This document shows positions 34,367-42,736 of a stretch of DNA of 64,000 nt, in pieces. Location: assembly GCA_016712465.1 (NCBI GenBank), contig JADJQZ010000001.1, positions 2,542,001-2,606,000 of the forward strand, read 5' to 3'. Source of the stretch: Candidatus Obscuribacter sp. Its GTDB lineage: Bacteria > Cyanobacteriota > Vampirovibrionia > Obscuribacterales > Obscuribacteraceae. The translations under genes were made by a program, and so were the position numbers. Below the pieces are notes generated by a model that saw only the letters and a program-made list of their open reading frames with translations, had not been told where the DNA came from and did not search any database. Position 1 is the stretch's first letter. Every line of letters starts with the position of its first letter.

Positions 34367-35344
34367 CTACAAAGGCAGCATGCCCTGAACTTGCTCCCGA
34401 ACAGCCTCGGCGCAACCCCAGGATAAACTCCAGCCACAACTGCCGTGCCCATAATTGTGAATTACAGTTGACCCGGAAAGTAGTTTTTCAGACTCCAGGC
34501 GCAGTCGCGCCCGGGTAGGTCTTAGACCCACAGACACGCTCAGGATGTCCGACTCGTTAAGAGTTCCAAGAGTCGGTTGCAAATTTCGACAGCGCTGAAG
34601 TATTCCTTCGGTGTCTAGAGGATCGACGACGCGACTATAATTGTGCTCCTGAAACACGCCACCAATAACGGTATCTGCCTCACGGGGAATTATATGCGTT
34701 ACCAGAGGCTTAGTGCTCATTTCCCAGACCGCGCGATGTTCAGGCTTACGCCGAATCCTTAGAGTTTGCCCCCTGGTGGCATAGAGTTCGGAATCGCCGA
34801 CCAGATCACGGGCACCGACACCGGAACAGTTGACTATGATCTCTGTTTGTGAGGCAATTTCGGTGATGTTGTTCAACTTCTGTTGAACAAATGCTCCTCC
34901 GGCAGCGCTGAACTGTTCCATCAACCATTTGAGCATGACCGTTGTATCGATGACCAGCGTGTCAAACCAGTATCCACTACCACCCGCAACAGGGGGCGGC
35001 AATTCAGCTAAGTCTGCCTTTCTTGGATTTGCTACCACATTTAACCACCATGGATGCCATGTCGGGTCTGGATGAACCTCCAGTGCTCGTTCGAATGTAA
35101 TTCCGGCAACCCCTTCTTCCTTCAACTCTTTGAATGTCTGGTGTGTCTTTAGACCCCAGCGTAATACATCTTCTTTTGGCTCACTGTCCGAAGGGTACCA
35201 GAAGGCTGCAGCGGCAACCGATGTAGTGTTAAGGGGCAGTTCGGCTGAAATGATCTGAACTCTATGACCGGCTTGCTGTAGTACTCGCGCTGTGGTCAAG
35301 CCGATGATGCCGGCCCCGATTACTACAATTTGCTGGTCAGACAC
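34367..35344 (-). CDS. D-amino-acid oxidase family flavoenzyme
   Basis: The GTG at 35344 has AGGAG 8 bases upstream, so I prefer it to the ATG at 35386; this gives 325 residues. It starts with the FAD-binding Rossmann motif VVIGAGIIGLTTARVL (GxGxxG at 10-15), continues with SVAAAAFWYPSD and GVGARDLVGDSELYATRGQT, and ends with the family signature HNYGHGSCGWSLSWGCA. DAAO-type enzymes oxidise D-amino acids to imino acids with release of peroxide, and may use peptidoglycan-derived D-amino acids. No signal peptide. A ~750-base part of this gene is duplicated 2.1 kb away. It is divergent to a secreted-protein gene. Confidence 0.87.
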   Translation of the reverse strand: MSDQQIVVIGAGIIGLTTARVLQQAGHRVQIISAELPLNTTSVAAAAFWYPSDSEPKEDVLRWGLKTHQTFKELKEEGVAGITFERALEVHPDPTWHPWWLNVVANPRKADLAELPPPVAGGSGYWFDTLVIDTTVMLKWLMEQFSAAGGAFVQQKLNNITEIASQTEIIVNCSGVGARDLVGDSELYATRGQTLRIRRKPEHRAVWEMSTKPLVTHIIPREADTVIGGVFQEHNYSRVVDPLDTEGILQRCRNLQPTLGTLNESDILSVSVGLRPTRARLRLESEKLLSGSTVIHNYGHGSCGWSLSWGCAEAVREQVQGMLPL

Positions 35345-35486
35345 TTGCCTGTCTCCTGAATCTAGGTCCAATGGGTTTATAAGCATAACGGGTATTGAGA
35401 TAGTTCTGTTAGCCCATAGAAGGACTTAGCTGGAAACTTTAGGTGCTAAACTCGAAATACCCCCGGTATTGGTTGTCGTTGATTAA

Positions 35487-36317
35487 ATGAATAGGGCAAG
35501 GTTCAATATCGCCAGTTGGCCGTTCAGGCTTGGGCTCAAGGTAGTAGCTGCTATTTTGTGCTGCGGCGGTGGTTTTGCCGGTCCGGCATCGGCCGGCGGC
35601 AAGGGTGTAGTAAAAATTGAGCAAGTGACCGCTGCCCATGGGCCCGCCACTGTTTATATATCCGATCAAGGTATTCAGTTCCATATGCCGCGCAAGGGGC
35701 TGATTTATTATTGTATGGCTCCTGACTGGAGGCTCGTTGTCTTTAAAAAAGCTACCAATCAAGGTTTAATCCAGCTTCGTGAACAGTGGAAGGGTAATTC
35801 CATAAACAAAGAGAAAATTGTGGTGCTGAAGAGCCGTTCGGTGCCCATTCAGTTCGCCGGTAAGAGTTGTCGGCGAATCTTTCTTGAGGTGGCACCGCTA
35901 GATTCATATGTCTCCAAGTCGGCGGCTTTCTTTCGCTCCGAGGGGCGCGCCTCCACAACTTTCAAGCATATGGAGCTGGTCGAATCGATTTCCGTCAAGC
36001 TTGGCCCTGAGCAACTGCAATTGGCCCGGTATGTTTATGGTATGCCAGAGATAAATGGGGTGCTCCTTGATGAAACCTTGCTTGGCAGCAATGGCAGCAG
36101 GTTCAATCTGATCAAGACCACCAGTATCGGGCAGGCCGGTCCGTCCGAGCTTTCCTGGAAGTATCCCACGGGCTTCAAATTGGTGGGCTGGTCGGATCTA
36201 TTGGAGCAAAAGAAAGACCTAGAGGCAGCCGCCGACATCCTTGGCACTCTTTACGAAGATGACATGGATGATAAGAAAACCGCTCCGGCTAAAACCGGCA
36301 GGGGGAAGCCCAAGTAG
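35487..36317 (+). CDS. Secreted protein of an 'APDWR' family (member 1), unknown function
   Basis: A 276-residue protein with a signal peptide (LGLKVVAAILCCGGGFAG, cut near ASAGG at ~37). The mature part has YCMAPDWRLVVFKK, QFAGKSCRRIFLEVAP, RYVYGMPEINGVLLDE and LIKTTSI. The protein at 39705-40481 shows the same order of landmarks (APDWRFCIYRDD; YAVYKMPTNGGIPVRL), so the two look like distant paralogues. The acidic/Lys-rich tail is likely disordered. No enzymatic motif is visible. It is probably periplasmic or exported. Confidence 0.65.
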   Translation: MNRARFNIASWPFRLGLKVVAAILCCGGGFAGPASAGGKGVVKIEQVTAAHGPATVYISDQGIQFHMPRKGLIYYCMAPDWRLVVFKKATNQGLIQLREQWKGNSINKEKIVVLKSRSVPIQFAGKSCRRIFLEVAPLDSYVSKSAAFFRSEGRASTTFKHMELVESISVKLGPEQLQLARYVYGMPEINGVLLDETLLGSNGSRFNLIKTTSIGQAGPSELSWKYPTGFKLVGWSDLLEQKKDLEAAADILGTLYEDDMDDKKTAPAKTGRGKPK

Positions 36318-36421
36318 TATATTCACCGGGATGCTTGACGGAGCGGTCGAATTAAGCAGGCTACCTGGACTTGCTGGTACCATATATAGCGCGCTGCTAA
36401 GTTTGCAGTGGACGATTCCGA

Positions 36422-37699
36422 ATGATGCGAGTGAATGATATATCCAGAATGCCTGATAATTTGCACCATGTAAAAGCGTTTCGGGAGCCCCTGAAGGTCG
36501 GCGCCCTCAGCTTCTTGCTGACTTTAGCTTTGGCGGTAGCTTCTAATCCCGGCCAGGCCGCAGAGCCCATCGACGCCCGGCAGGAAAAATGGCACAAGCA
36601 ATATTCCGGCGCCATAGAGGCCCTGCGCACGGGGCGGTATGGCGACGGCGAGAGTATGATCAAACAGGCGGTAATTGATGCCGCGGTCTTTGGAGAGGGC
36701 GACAAGCGTTTTGCCGATAGCCTGGGCGAGTATGGGCGGCTATTGACCATGAGAGGGCGGTTCAGTGAAGCACAGCCGCTCCTGGAGGAGGAATTGCACG
36801 CTCGGGAGATCTATCTGGGCGCAGGCAGTTCCGGCGGTTCGGCGCAGGGCGATGTTGTCGCCGTTAATCCGGCCCTGATTCCGGCTATGAGTTCGCTGGT
36901 GTCTTTCTATCTCAATTACGGTACAGCTGAGAAGGCGGATGGTCTGGCCGATAGGTTGCTTGCCATCATCGACGGCAAGATCAACGACTACCGGGAGGCG
37001 AAGAGCGGACCGGTGACGCTCAAGAAGGGTGAAGCGTTGACCGGCTGGGCCGGCTCCGTCGCTAAATCTATGGTCAATCCGGTAATCGAATGGGCCATTG
37101 CCGTGGATGCCATCGGCAACGATTTCCGCAGCAAAGGTAAGCTTGATTTAGCCGAGCGCTGCTATAACAGTGCTCTTGATGTGAAAGAGACGGTTCTGGG
37201 GAAAGAGCATTTGTCTCTGGCAAATAGTTTCGATAATCTGGCGTCGGTTTATGAGGAGCGCAATGATGAAAATCGCGCTCAGCAGTACTATAGTTACGCC
37301 CTTGAGACAACAGAGAGAATTTTGCCGCCGGAGAACTATCAGGTCTACAATCGTCTCGATAAGCTGGCAAAGTGTTATATCAAGCAGAAGAATTATCAGG
37401 AGGCAGAAAAGCTCTATTTGAGGGCCCAGGACTTCTGGAAGGAACCCTCCAGGAACGGTAGTGAAGCCAGAGCCGCTTTTGCCCTGGGCAATCTCTATGT
37501 GCTTGAGAAACGCTACGATGAGGCGGTGCCACTTTTGCAGAAGGCTCTCTCTATGGCGGAAGCCTACTACGGACCGGACTCTATCTCTCTGGTGCCGTTT
37601 TTGCAGCGCTATGCCGACACCATGTATTACTTGGGGCAGGAAGGCCCCCGGCAGGAATTGAAGGCGCGAGCGAGCGCGATAAGCGGCGCGACTATGTAG
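36422..37699 (+). CDS. Secreted TPR protein (kinesin-light-chain-like repeats)
   Basis: A 425-residue protein with an N-terminal signal segment (~26-42, GALSFLLTLALAVASNPG, cut near AEP). The rest consists of 42-residue TPR units of the kinesin-light-chain type: LDLAERCYNSALDVKETVLG, NDENRAQQYYSYALETTERI, KNYQEAEKLYLRAQDF, RYDEAVPLLQKALSMAEAYY. Such repeats bind proteins. No catalytic part is seen. Its TAG stop is the first base triplet of a tandem repeat that runs into the convergent permease gene. Confidence 0.75.
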   Translation: MMRVNDISRMPDNLHHVKAFREPLKVGALSFLLTLALAVASNPGQAAEPIDARQEKWHKQYSGAIEALRTGRYGDGESMIKQAVIDAAVFGEGDKRFADSLGEYGRLLTMRGRFSEAQPLLEEELHAREIYLGAGSSGGSAQGDVVAVNPALIPAMSSLVSFYLNYGTAEKADGLADRLLAIIDGKINDYREAKSGPVTLKKGEALTGWAGSVAKSMVNPVIEWAIAVDAIGNDFRSKGKLDLAERCYNSALDVKETVLGKEHLSLANSFDNLASVYEERNDENRAQQYYSYALETTERILPPENYQVYNRLDKLAKCYIKQKNYQEAEKLYLRAQDFWKEPSRNGSEARAAFALGNLYVLEKRYDEAVPLLQKALSMAEAYYGPDSISLVPFLQRYADTMYYLGQEGPRQELKARASAISGATM

Positions 37700-37768
37700 A
37701 GCGGCGCTACTTCGTAGATCCGCGCTACTTTGTAGATCCGTGCGGCTATATAGATCCGCGCTACTGGC
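37697..37768. repeat. Tandem repeat, four copies of an 18-bp unit
   Basis: The unit TAGATCCGCGCTACTTTG is present in four slightly varied copies between two convergent genes. Each copy begins with TAG in the frame of the TPR gene, so the first copy supplies its stop codon and the last overlaps the end of the permease gene. Confidence 0.85.
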
Positions 37769-39149
37769 AGTCGGCAGTGGCGAGCTTTCCTGATTTAGCC
37801 AGGTCTCTCCGGCGCAGTATCAGAAACAGCACCACTGCCAGAAGCCATGCTTCAAGTATTGGTATGCCGACCCGAAGACCCTGGCTGCCTGGAATGATTC
37901 CGGAGGTGGCAATGCCCAGAAACACTCCTGCCGACCAGGCGATGATAGCGGCCCGGCTTGCGCAGGGAAAGGCGAGCGAGGTTTGGTGCTCCTTGTAGAA
38001 GCGCCGGATCACCAGGTACTCGGCTAGCACTATCAGTGATGCTGTCGGTAGAAGTACCCCATTTAGAGAGCAGACTGCTTCCAGTGCGCTCTGGGTGCCG
38101 CTCAATGCCAGACCGCCGGCAAGCAGACCGGCTAGCAAAGCCAGAATCAGAACGGTCTTTTTGTGAGTGAGAGCGGTGAAAGATTCTACCGCGTGCACAA
38201 AGGCGTATAAATTAGAATCATTGGCTGCAAAATATTGGGCGGCCAGGAAGAGCAGTACCACTAGACCTACTCCGCCGAAGGAAATCTTGTTGAGATGGTC
38301 GGTGGCTACCATGGGATCGGTGATGCCGGTTTGGGCCCCGATCAGCCAACCGGTTAGTGGAAAGACGCAAGCACCGACAATGAGCGCCGCTGCCAGCGAG
38401 AATCCGATGCCCTTGGAACCGGTGGTACTGTTTCTCCAGTAGTCGGCTTCATTTCCCCAGATGACGAAACCCACTATAGACTGCGCCACACCGCAAAATA
38501 CCAGTGGCAAATTCATGGCGGTAGTGGCTTTCGCTGTTACTGTTGCCACCGCCGGTGTATGCAGGTTAATTGGAATTTCTGGAGCTACTTGCACGAAGAG
38601 ATAGACAATCCAGCAGATCACTGCCGGGGCTCCCACAAATTTGGCGAAATTGGCAACGCCTGTGAAGCCGAAGAAATTATTGAAAGCCATGGCAAAGCTG
38701 AAGAGGAAGGCCGTCAGGGCCAGGTTTTGTCTGCCCAGCCCGCCGAGCGCACAGCAGGCGTCTGCCATGAGTAGGCTGCAGACGGCATACCAGCCCAGGT
38801 AGATTACCAGTAAGCATATGGTCAGTAGTCTCGAAAAGCCGGTGCCGAAGTACTTGTGGCAGAGGTATTTGAATGATAGACCGGTTTTTGCTGCCAGGGT
38901 GCACATGGGAACGGAATAGCCCAGCAGGATCACCATGCAGAGCGCAAGGGAGGAGAGCACTTCCGGTAAGGGAAAGCCTTGTTTATGCCAGCTCAGTCCG
39001 ATTAGGACGCCGGGAAAGGAAGCCACCATGCTCACCCAGACCAGACCCATGGTGAGAGGGCCCCTTCTGACGGACGGAAGGACCGCTTCCGCTTCAGAAG
39101 CAACTGAGTGGGCCGTTCCGGCCTGGTCTTGAAGAGTGGATGTAGGCAT
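37761..39149 (-). CDS. NCS1-like (cytosine/purine) permease
   Basis: A 462-residue membrane protein with about twelve hydrophobic segments. The start region GLVWVSMVASFPGVLIGLSW, then SFKYLCHKYFGTGFSRLLTI, and IVGFVIWGNEADYWRNS match the CodB/NCS1 family, which imports nucleobases or related compounds with H+ or Na+. The substrate cannot be told: no deaminase or hydantoinase gene is adjacent. The overlap of its 3' end with the 18-bp repeats shows that its last residues vary with repeat copy number. Inner-membrane location is certain by composition. Confidence 0.75.
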   Translation of the reverse strand: MPTSTLQDQAGTAHSVASEAEAVLPSVRRGPLTMGLVWVSMVASFPGVLIGLSWHKQGFPLPEVLSSLALCMVILLGYSVPMCTLAAKTGLSFKYLCHKYFGTGFSRLLTICLLVIYLGWYAVCSLLMADACCALGGLGRQNLALTAFLFSFAMAFNNFFGFTGVANFAKFVGAPAVICWIVYLFVQVAPEIPINLHTPAVATVTAKATTAMNLPLVFCGVAQSIVGFVIWGNEADYWRNSTTGSKGIGFSLAAALIVGACVFPLTGWLIGAQTGITDPMVATDHLNKISFGGVGLVVLLFLAAQYFAANDSNLYAFVHAVESFTALTHKKTVLILALLAGLLAGGLALSGTQSALEAVCSLNGVLLPTASLIVLAEYLVIRRFYKEHQTSLAFPCASRAAIIAWSAGVFLGIATSGIIPGSQGLRVGIPILEAWLLAVVLFLILRRRDLAKSGKLATADCQ

Positions 39150-39255
39150 TTAGCACTGCCGAAGGTTGGGGTCTCTCAAACCAGGCAGTATTTGACCATG
39201 CCGGCAGGGTTGGGCCAATGGGAGAACTACTAACTCGCTCTCTCAATCTATCTGT

Positions 39256-39642
39256 CTACCCGGACTGGCGGGACTTAGCCCTGGGCTTGGAAGTTTTAGT
39301 CGAGGGTTTCGTCTTCTTGCCTGCCAGGGAGACGCGGTAGGCATCCTCGGCCCACTCCGTCATCTTGCCGGCGTCTTCCAGTATTTCTGCGGGTACCAAC
39401 CAGTAGGACATGGAGACGGATTTGGATTTGCCTTTTGCCTCGTATGTGAAGGGGCTGGAACCGGCCTTTTCGTACTTGGAAAGATTGAGCGGACCTACTT
39501 TGAAGAAGAGCGTGTCATCAACGATGATGGCAAAAATTGTGCCCTCACGGTAGATGCCGAAGCCGCCGAACATGGCCCTGGCATGTAGACCCGGAAGCGC
39601 ACTTAATTGGTCAAGAACATAGTTGCAGTAGTCATTTTTCAT
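39256..39642 (-). CDS. TfoX N-terminal domain protein
   Basis: A 128-residue protein. Residues 1-100 match the TfoX/Sxy N-terminal domain: LPGLHARAMFGGFGIYREGT, IIVDDTLFFKVG, and the late helix YWLVPAEILEDAGKMTEWAE. Full TfoX proteins (competence regulators) add a C-terminal domain, absent here; many bacteria have such single-domain forms of unknown role. The last 28 residues are Lys/Ser/Thr-rich and probably disordered. It is a stand-alone leftward gene. Confidence 0.8.
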   Translation of the reverse strand: MKNDYCNYVLDQLSALPGLHARAMFGGFGIYREGTIFAIIVDDTLFFKVGPLNLSKYEKAGSSPFTYEAKGKSKSVSMSYWLVPAEILEDAGKMTEWAEDAYRVSLAGKKTKPSTKTSKPRAKSRQSG

Positions 39643-39704
39643 CGGCTTGCCTGGTTGTAGAGATTGAGTATTCAGACTTCAGAACAGAGAAGTCCTGACG
39701 CTTG

Positions 39705-40481
39705 CTAATGCTTTCTGCCTGATTCGAAGAGTTCGTCGAGAGCGCCTGATGCATCACGTTTAGCTTTGCTTGTAAGAACCTCAAGCACTGATTTGACCGG
39801 TTGGAAATTCAAAGGAGTATCGAAGTAATCTTTGTCTACCAGGGTTGCTTCGATTTTACTGGTGCTGAATAAATCTCGGTGGTGGCGGCCTTTGTCGCTG
39901 CCGCTTAACCAATCGACGGTGGGTGCCGGCTTGTTGAGGCGCACCGGGATACCTCCATTTGTCGGCATCTTGTATACCGCATAAAGTATTGACTCTGCCT
40001 GCGGTGGCGCAATGTTTGCCAGAGGTAGGTATTCACAGGTCTCTTCCCCGGACTTAATCCATTTTAGTTTGAAGCCGCTGAGATTTGACTCTCGTATCGG
40101 AAGCTTCTTCGGATAATACTCGTCTCTCTCCTTAACCAGGAAGTTATTGACTATTCCATTTTGTTTGAGCCACTGGAAGGAATTGAGAAATATAGTCTTG
40201 TCATCATCCCGGTAAATGCAAAAGCGCCAGTCCGGGGCTTTTGCTGCCAGTTTAAAGCGCATGCCCCCCAGATTATTGATGCGAACACCATTTAAGGAAA
40301 TGACTGTTTCTGTGTCACCAAAATAGTGATGGCGCTGTATCAGCCTGACTGCCTTTATCTTTGAATTATCGGCTGCTCCCGCCAAAGGGATGGCGACACC
40401 GGCGGCAAGCACCGGCAACAAGCCTATTAGCATCCTGCGCAAGGTTTTTCCGGTCAATGTCTTGGCTTTCTTAGTCGGCAC
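39705..40481 (-). CDS. Secreted protein of an 'APDWR' family (member 2), unknown function
   Basis: A 258-residue protein starting at GTG, with a signal peptide (~15-36, RMLIGLLPVLAAGVAIPLAG). It contains KAPDWRFCIYRDDDKTIFLN and YAVYKMPTNGGIPVRLNKP, laid out like member 1 at 35487-36317, then SKIEATLVDKDYFDTPLNFQ. Overall similarity is low but the landmark order and lengths agree, so they probably share a fold. No known motif. Its 5' end lies opposite the region upstream of the next plus-strand gene. Confidence 0.6.
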   Translation of the reverse strand: MPTKKAKTLTGKTLRRMLIGLLPVLAAGVAIPLAGAADNSKIKAVRLIQRHHYFGDTETVISLNGVRINNLGGMRFKLAAKAPDWRFCIYRDDDKTIFLNSFQWLKQNGIVNNFLVKERDEYYPKKLPIRESNLSGFKLKWIKSGEETCEYLPLANIAPPQAESILYAVYKMPTNGGIPVRLNKPAPTVDWLSGSDKGRHHRDLFSTSKIEATLVDKDYFDTPLNFQPVKSVLEVLTSKAKRDASGALDELFESGRKH

Positions 40482-40662
40482 GGTTGCATCTCAGTTCCAG
40501 TACATATTACCAATGTATGCCGGAAGTCGTATCATCCGTTGTCTCCTTCAGCTTAACTGTTCTCCACCCGCAGAACCTGGTTCAGCTTATAATGGCTTGA
40601 TTCTAGCTTGGCCGATATTATTAGAGCCTCAATCTGGGTCGGTAAGTTCATTAAGTAGTCTT

Positions 40663-42099
40663 ATGCAGCAAAAACCTTCCGAACTTGTGCCTTCCGCTCT
40701 GTCCCGTTTGATTCTCTGGGAAAAACTATCTATAGGGGTTTTCTGCTTCGCTTATATGGTGGTTGCGGCAATCACTGCTCATTTACTTTCTGGTACGCCA
40801 TTTCTGACCGAACCCAGAGGTATGGCTGCTGTTTCTATCTATGGCGGAGTGCTTGTTGCATTTGGAATTGCGGCGGTGGTAATTTGGTCCTCAATTCCGA
40901 GCTTGATTGGTAGCCTTGTAGAGAGCGGTATGCTGTCCTCTGCAGAGAGATTGAGTCGCATTTATGCTTCTCTTTTGCAGGTTCTTTCTCCCCTGACTAA
41001 AGATACGGCCCTGGCTGTGGCGGTTCAAGCTGATATCGAGCGTGCTCGCGGTAATTATGATGCCGCTATTGTTCTGGCTTACCAGTCTTTGCTGATTCTT
41101 CGTCGGCATGATGTATTGATGGCAGGTTCGCCCGGCCATGAGGAAGAGGATTCCTTAGTTAAAGCTCTGGCCGAATCTGAACAGGACAACATAACCGGAG
41201 CCATCTGCCGCCGCATCCTCTCTAACATTCTTTGCGATCTGGGCAATTGCGAACAGGCATTAAAGGAAATTCTGGCTTCCATAAGCGATATAGAGCAGTC
41301 CATCCAGGCAATTCAGAAGCCCATGCTGCTCTCATCCGTTCCTGCCGCAACTGGAGCTGGATCTGGTTCTCGAGCTGGCGCAGGAACTGGATCTGGAACT
41401 GGAGCTGGTGATGGTGCTGGTGCTGGTGCCGGTGCTGGTGCTGGTGCTGGTGCTGGTGCTGGTGCTAATTCTAGTGTTTGTACTGGTGCTAATTCTAGTG
41501 TTTGTACTGGTGATGGTAAGGCTGCGGCTGTTCTGGTCAGACATGCGCAAAAGAAAAGCCGGAGCCAGTTGAGTGCAAACCTTAAGTTCGCCAGGTCGGT
41601 GCTCTCCGATGCGCTTTCTGTGGCCGGGCGTGCCTACAATCTACTTGAACGGTATGATGAGGCTGAGCGAGTTTTAGAGAGAGCCTCTCAGTTAAAGCAG
41701 GAACTTGCTTCTGATGATTTGTCTCTTCAGGAAGTAAGGGCCCGGTTGGCGCTTACTTTTTATTTGAGTGGGCGTCTTTCAGACTGTCAATCTCTGGTGC
41801 AGCAGGGCTTGTCTTTGCTTACGGGGAAGGCGAGTCGTGCCGCCGGTTTGGTGCGCAGCGATTTACTAGTTCTTGAGGCTAAAGTGTTGCTTACTACCGC
41901 GCCGATAGAGGCGAAAGTGCAATTGCAAGAAGCCTTAAGGATACGTCGAAAATGGCTTGGTGCTGCTAGTTTGGAAATTGCCGAAGTATTGGAAGCTTTG
42001 ACTGTCTGTTTTGATCAGACCGGCGAAAGTGATTCCGCTTCAAAGGCGCGCGAAGATGCAACACGAATTAGAGCCCGGATTAAGACCGGGTCAGTCTAG
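40663..42099 (+). CDS. Membrane TPR protein with Gly-Ala repeat insert
   Basis: I chose ATG 40663 (478 residues) because the longer frame overlaps the divergent gene and codes for no domain. Two membrane segments (~25-48 and ~65-85) precede helical TPR-like units (GNYDAAIVLAYQSLLILRRH; ERYDEAERVLERASQLKQEL; SGRLSDCQSLVQQGLSLLTG). In the middle (nt ~41341-41520, residues ~226-286) is a pure simple-sequence insert: GGTGCT hexamers giving Gly-Ala repeats, then a 24-bp unit (ANSSVCTG) twice. The insert is likely variable in length. I do not recognise the family; it may be a scaffold facing the cytoplasm. Confidence 0.65.
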   Translation: MQQKPSELVPSALSRLILWEKLSIGVFCFAYMVVAAITAHLLSGTPFLTEPRGMAAVSIYGGVLVAFGIAAVVIWSSIPSLIGSLVESGMLSSAERLSRIYASLLQVLSPLTKDTALAVAVQADIERARGNYDAAIVLAYQSLLILRRHDVLMAGSPGHEEEDSLVKALAESEQDNITGAICRRILSNILCDLGNCEQALKEILASISDIEQSIQAIQKPMLLSSVPAATGAGSGSRAGAGTGSGTGAGDGAGAGAGAGAGAGAGAGANSSVCTGANSSVCTGDGKAAAVLVRHAQKKSRSQLSANLKFARSVLSDALSVAGRAYNLLERYDEAERVLERASQLKQELASDDLSLQEVRARLALTFYLSGRLSDCQSLVQQGLSLLTGKASRAAGLVRSDLLVLEAKVLLTTAPIEAKVQLQEALRIRRKWLGAASLEIAEVLEALTVCFDQTGESDSASKAREDATRIRARIKTGSV

Positions 42100-42133
42100 A
42101 TCGCGAGAATACCAGGCAACTCTAGAGTTCAAT

Positions 42134-42252
42134 CGAGTATTTGCAGCCAATATCCAATGCGATTGCTCGCCGATACAGCGTGCTGAAACTGCTGTCAGGA
42201 ACGGCTTGGGTAGTCATTTTGCGGAACCACTGCAATTGTAACAGCGATTCCG
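42134..42252. repeat. Direct repeat flanking the second insertion sequence (left copy)
   Basis: A ~120-bp stretch starting CGAGTATTTGCAGCCAATAT recurs at 44049-44173 in the same orientation with scattered differences. The transposase unit lies between the two copies. No gene is seen in either copy. Confidence 0.75.
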
Positions 42253-42331
42253 CAGAGTGGCTGTTGAACCGGGCTTAGACGCAGTGGCAATTAGGGATTA
42301 GAAACTTCTGATCGCTGAGAGCAGATTCGCA

Positions 42332-42361
42332 TTCGCCGTTCGCAAATAAATCTGGTATAAT
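42332..42361 (+). promoter_or_regulatory. Likely promoter of the DUF6788-transposase unit
   Basis: A perfect TATAAT at 42356-42361 is preceded by TGG (extended -10) and by a weak TTCGCC -35 box 18 bases upstream. It is 28 bases before the GTG start of the first gene. Confidence 0.5.
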
Positions 42362-42388
42362 GCGTATATACTCGATTGAGGCTAAACC

Positions 42389-42733
42389 GTGACTGACAAC
42401 CACTCCCACCTTCCTCCCAACCTCCGCAACGCTTCCGAATTTAAGCTTCGGGCTAAACTTCGCGAACTTCTAAAGGATGGCAATATCCTTCATGCCACCC
42501 TCAATCAACGTTTTCGCGTCTGCGGCAAAAAGAACTGCAAATGCGCTTCCGGCGAACGCCACGAAGCTCTCTACCTGGTCACCAGGCAAGGCGGCAAGCT
42601 TCGTCAACTCTTTGTTCATCCCGATTTTCACGAAGACGTTCGCCAGTGGGTGGCCAACTATCAGATTCTTCTGCAGCTGATCGACGAGCTTTCCGAGTTT
42701 TCCTGGCAGCGCGTGGCCGACAGGGAGATGTGA
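42389..42733 (+). CDS. DUF6788 accessory protein of the insertion sequence
   Basis: A 114-residue protein with a GTG start and GAGG 7 bases upstream. It contains RVCGKKNCKCASGERHEALY, a Cys-rich motif of DUF6788 proteins, followed by a helical end. Such proteins are found directly before transposases and may aid DNA binding or regulation. The transposase starts 3 bases after the stop codon. Confidence 0.75.
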   Translation: MTDNHSHLPPNLRNASEFKLRAKLRELLKDGNILHATLNQRFRVCGKKNCKCASGERHEALYLVTRQGGKLRQLFVHPDFHEDVRQWVANYQILLQLIDELSEFSWQRVADREM

Positions 42734-42736
42734 TAA

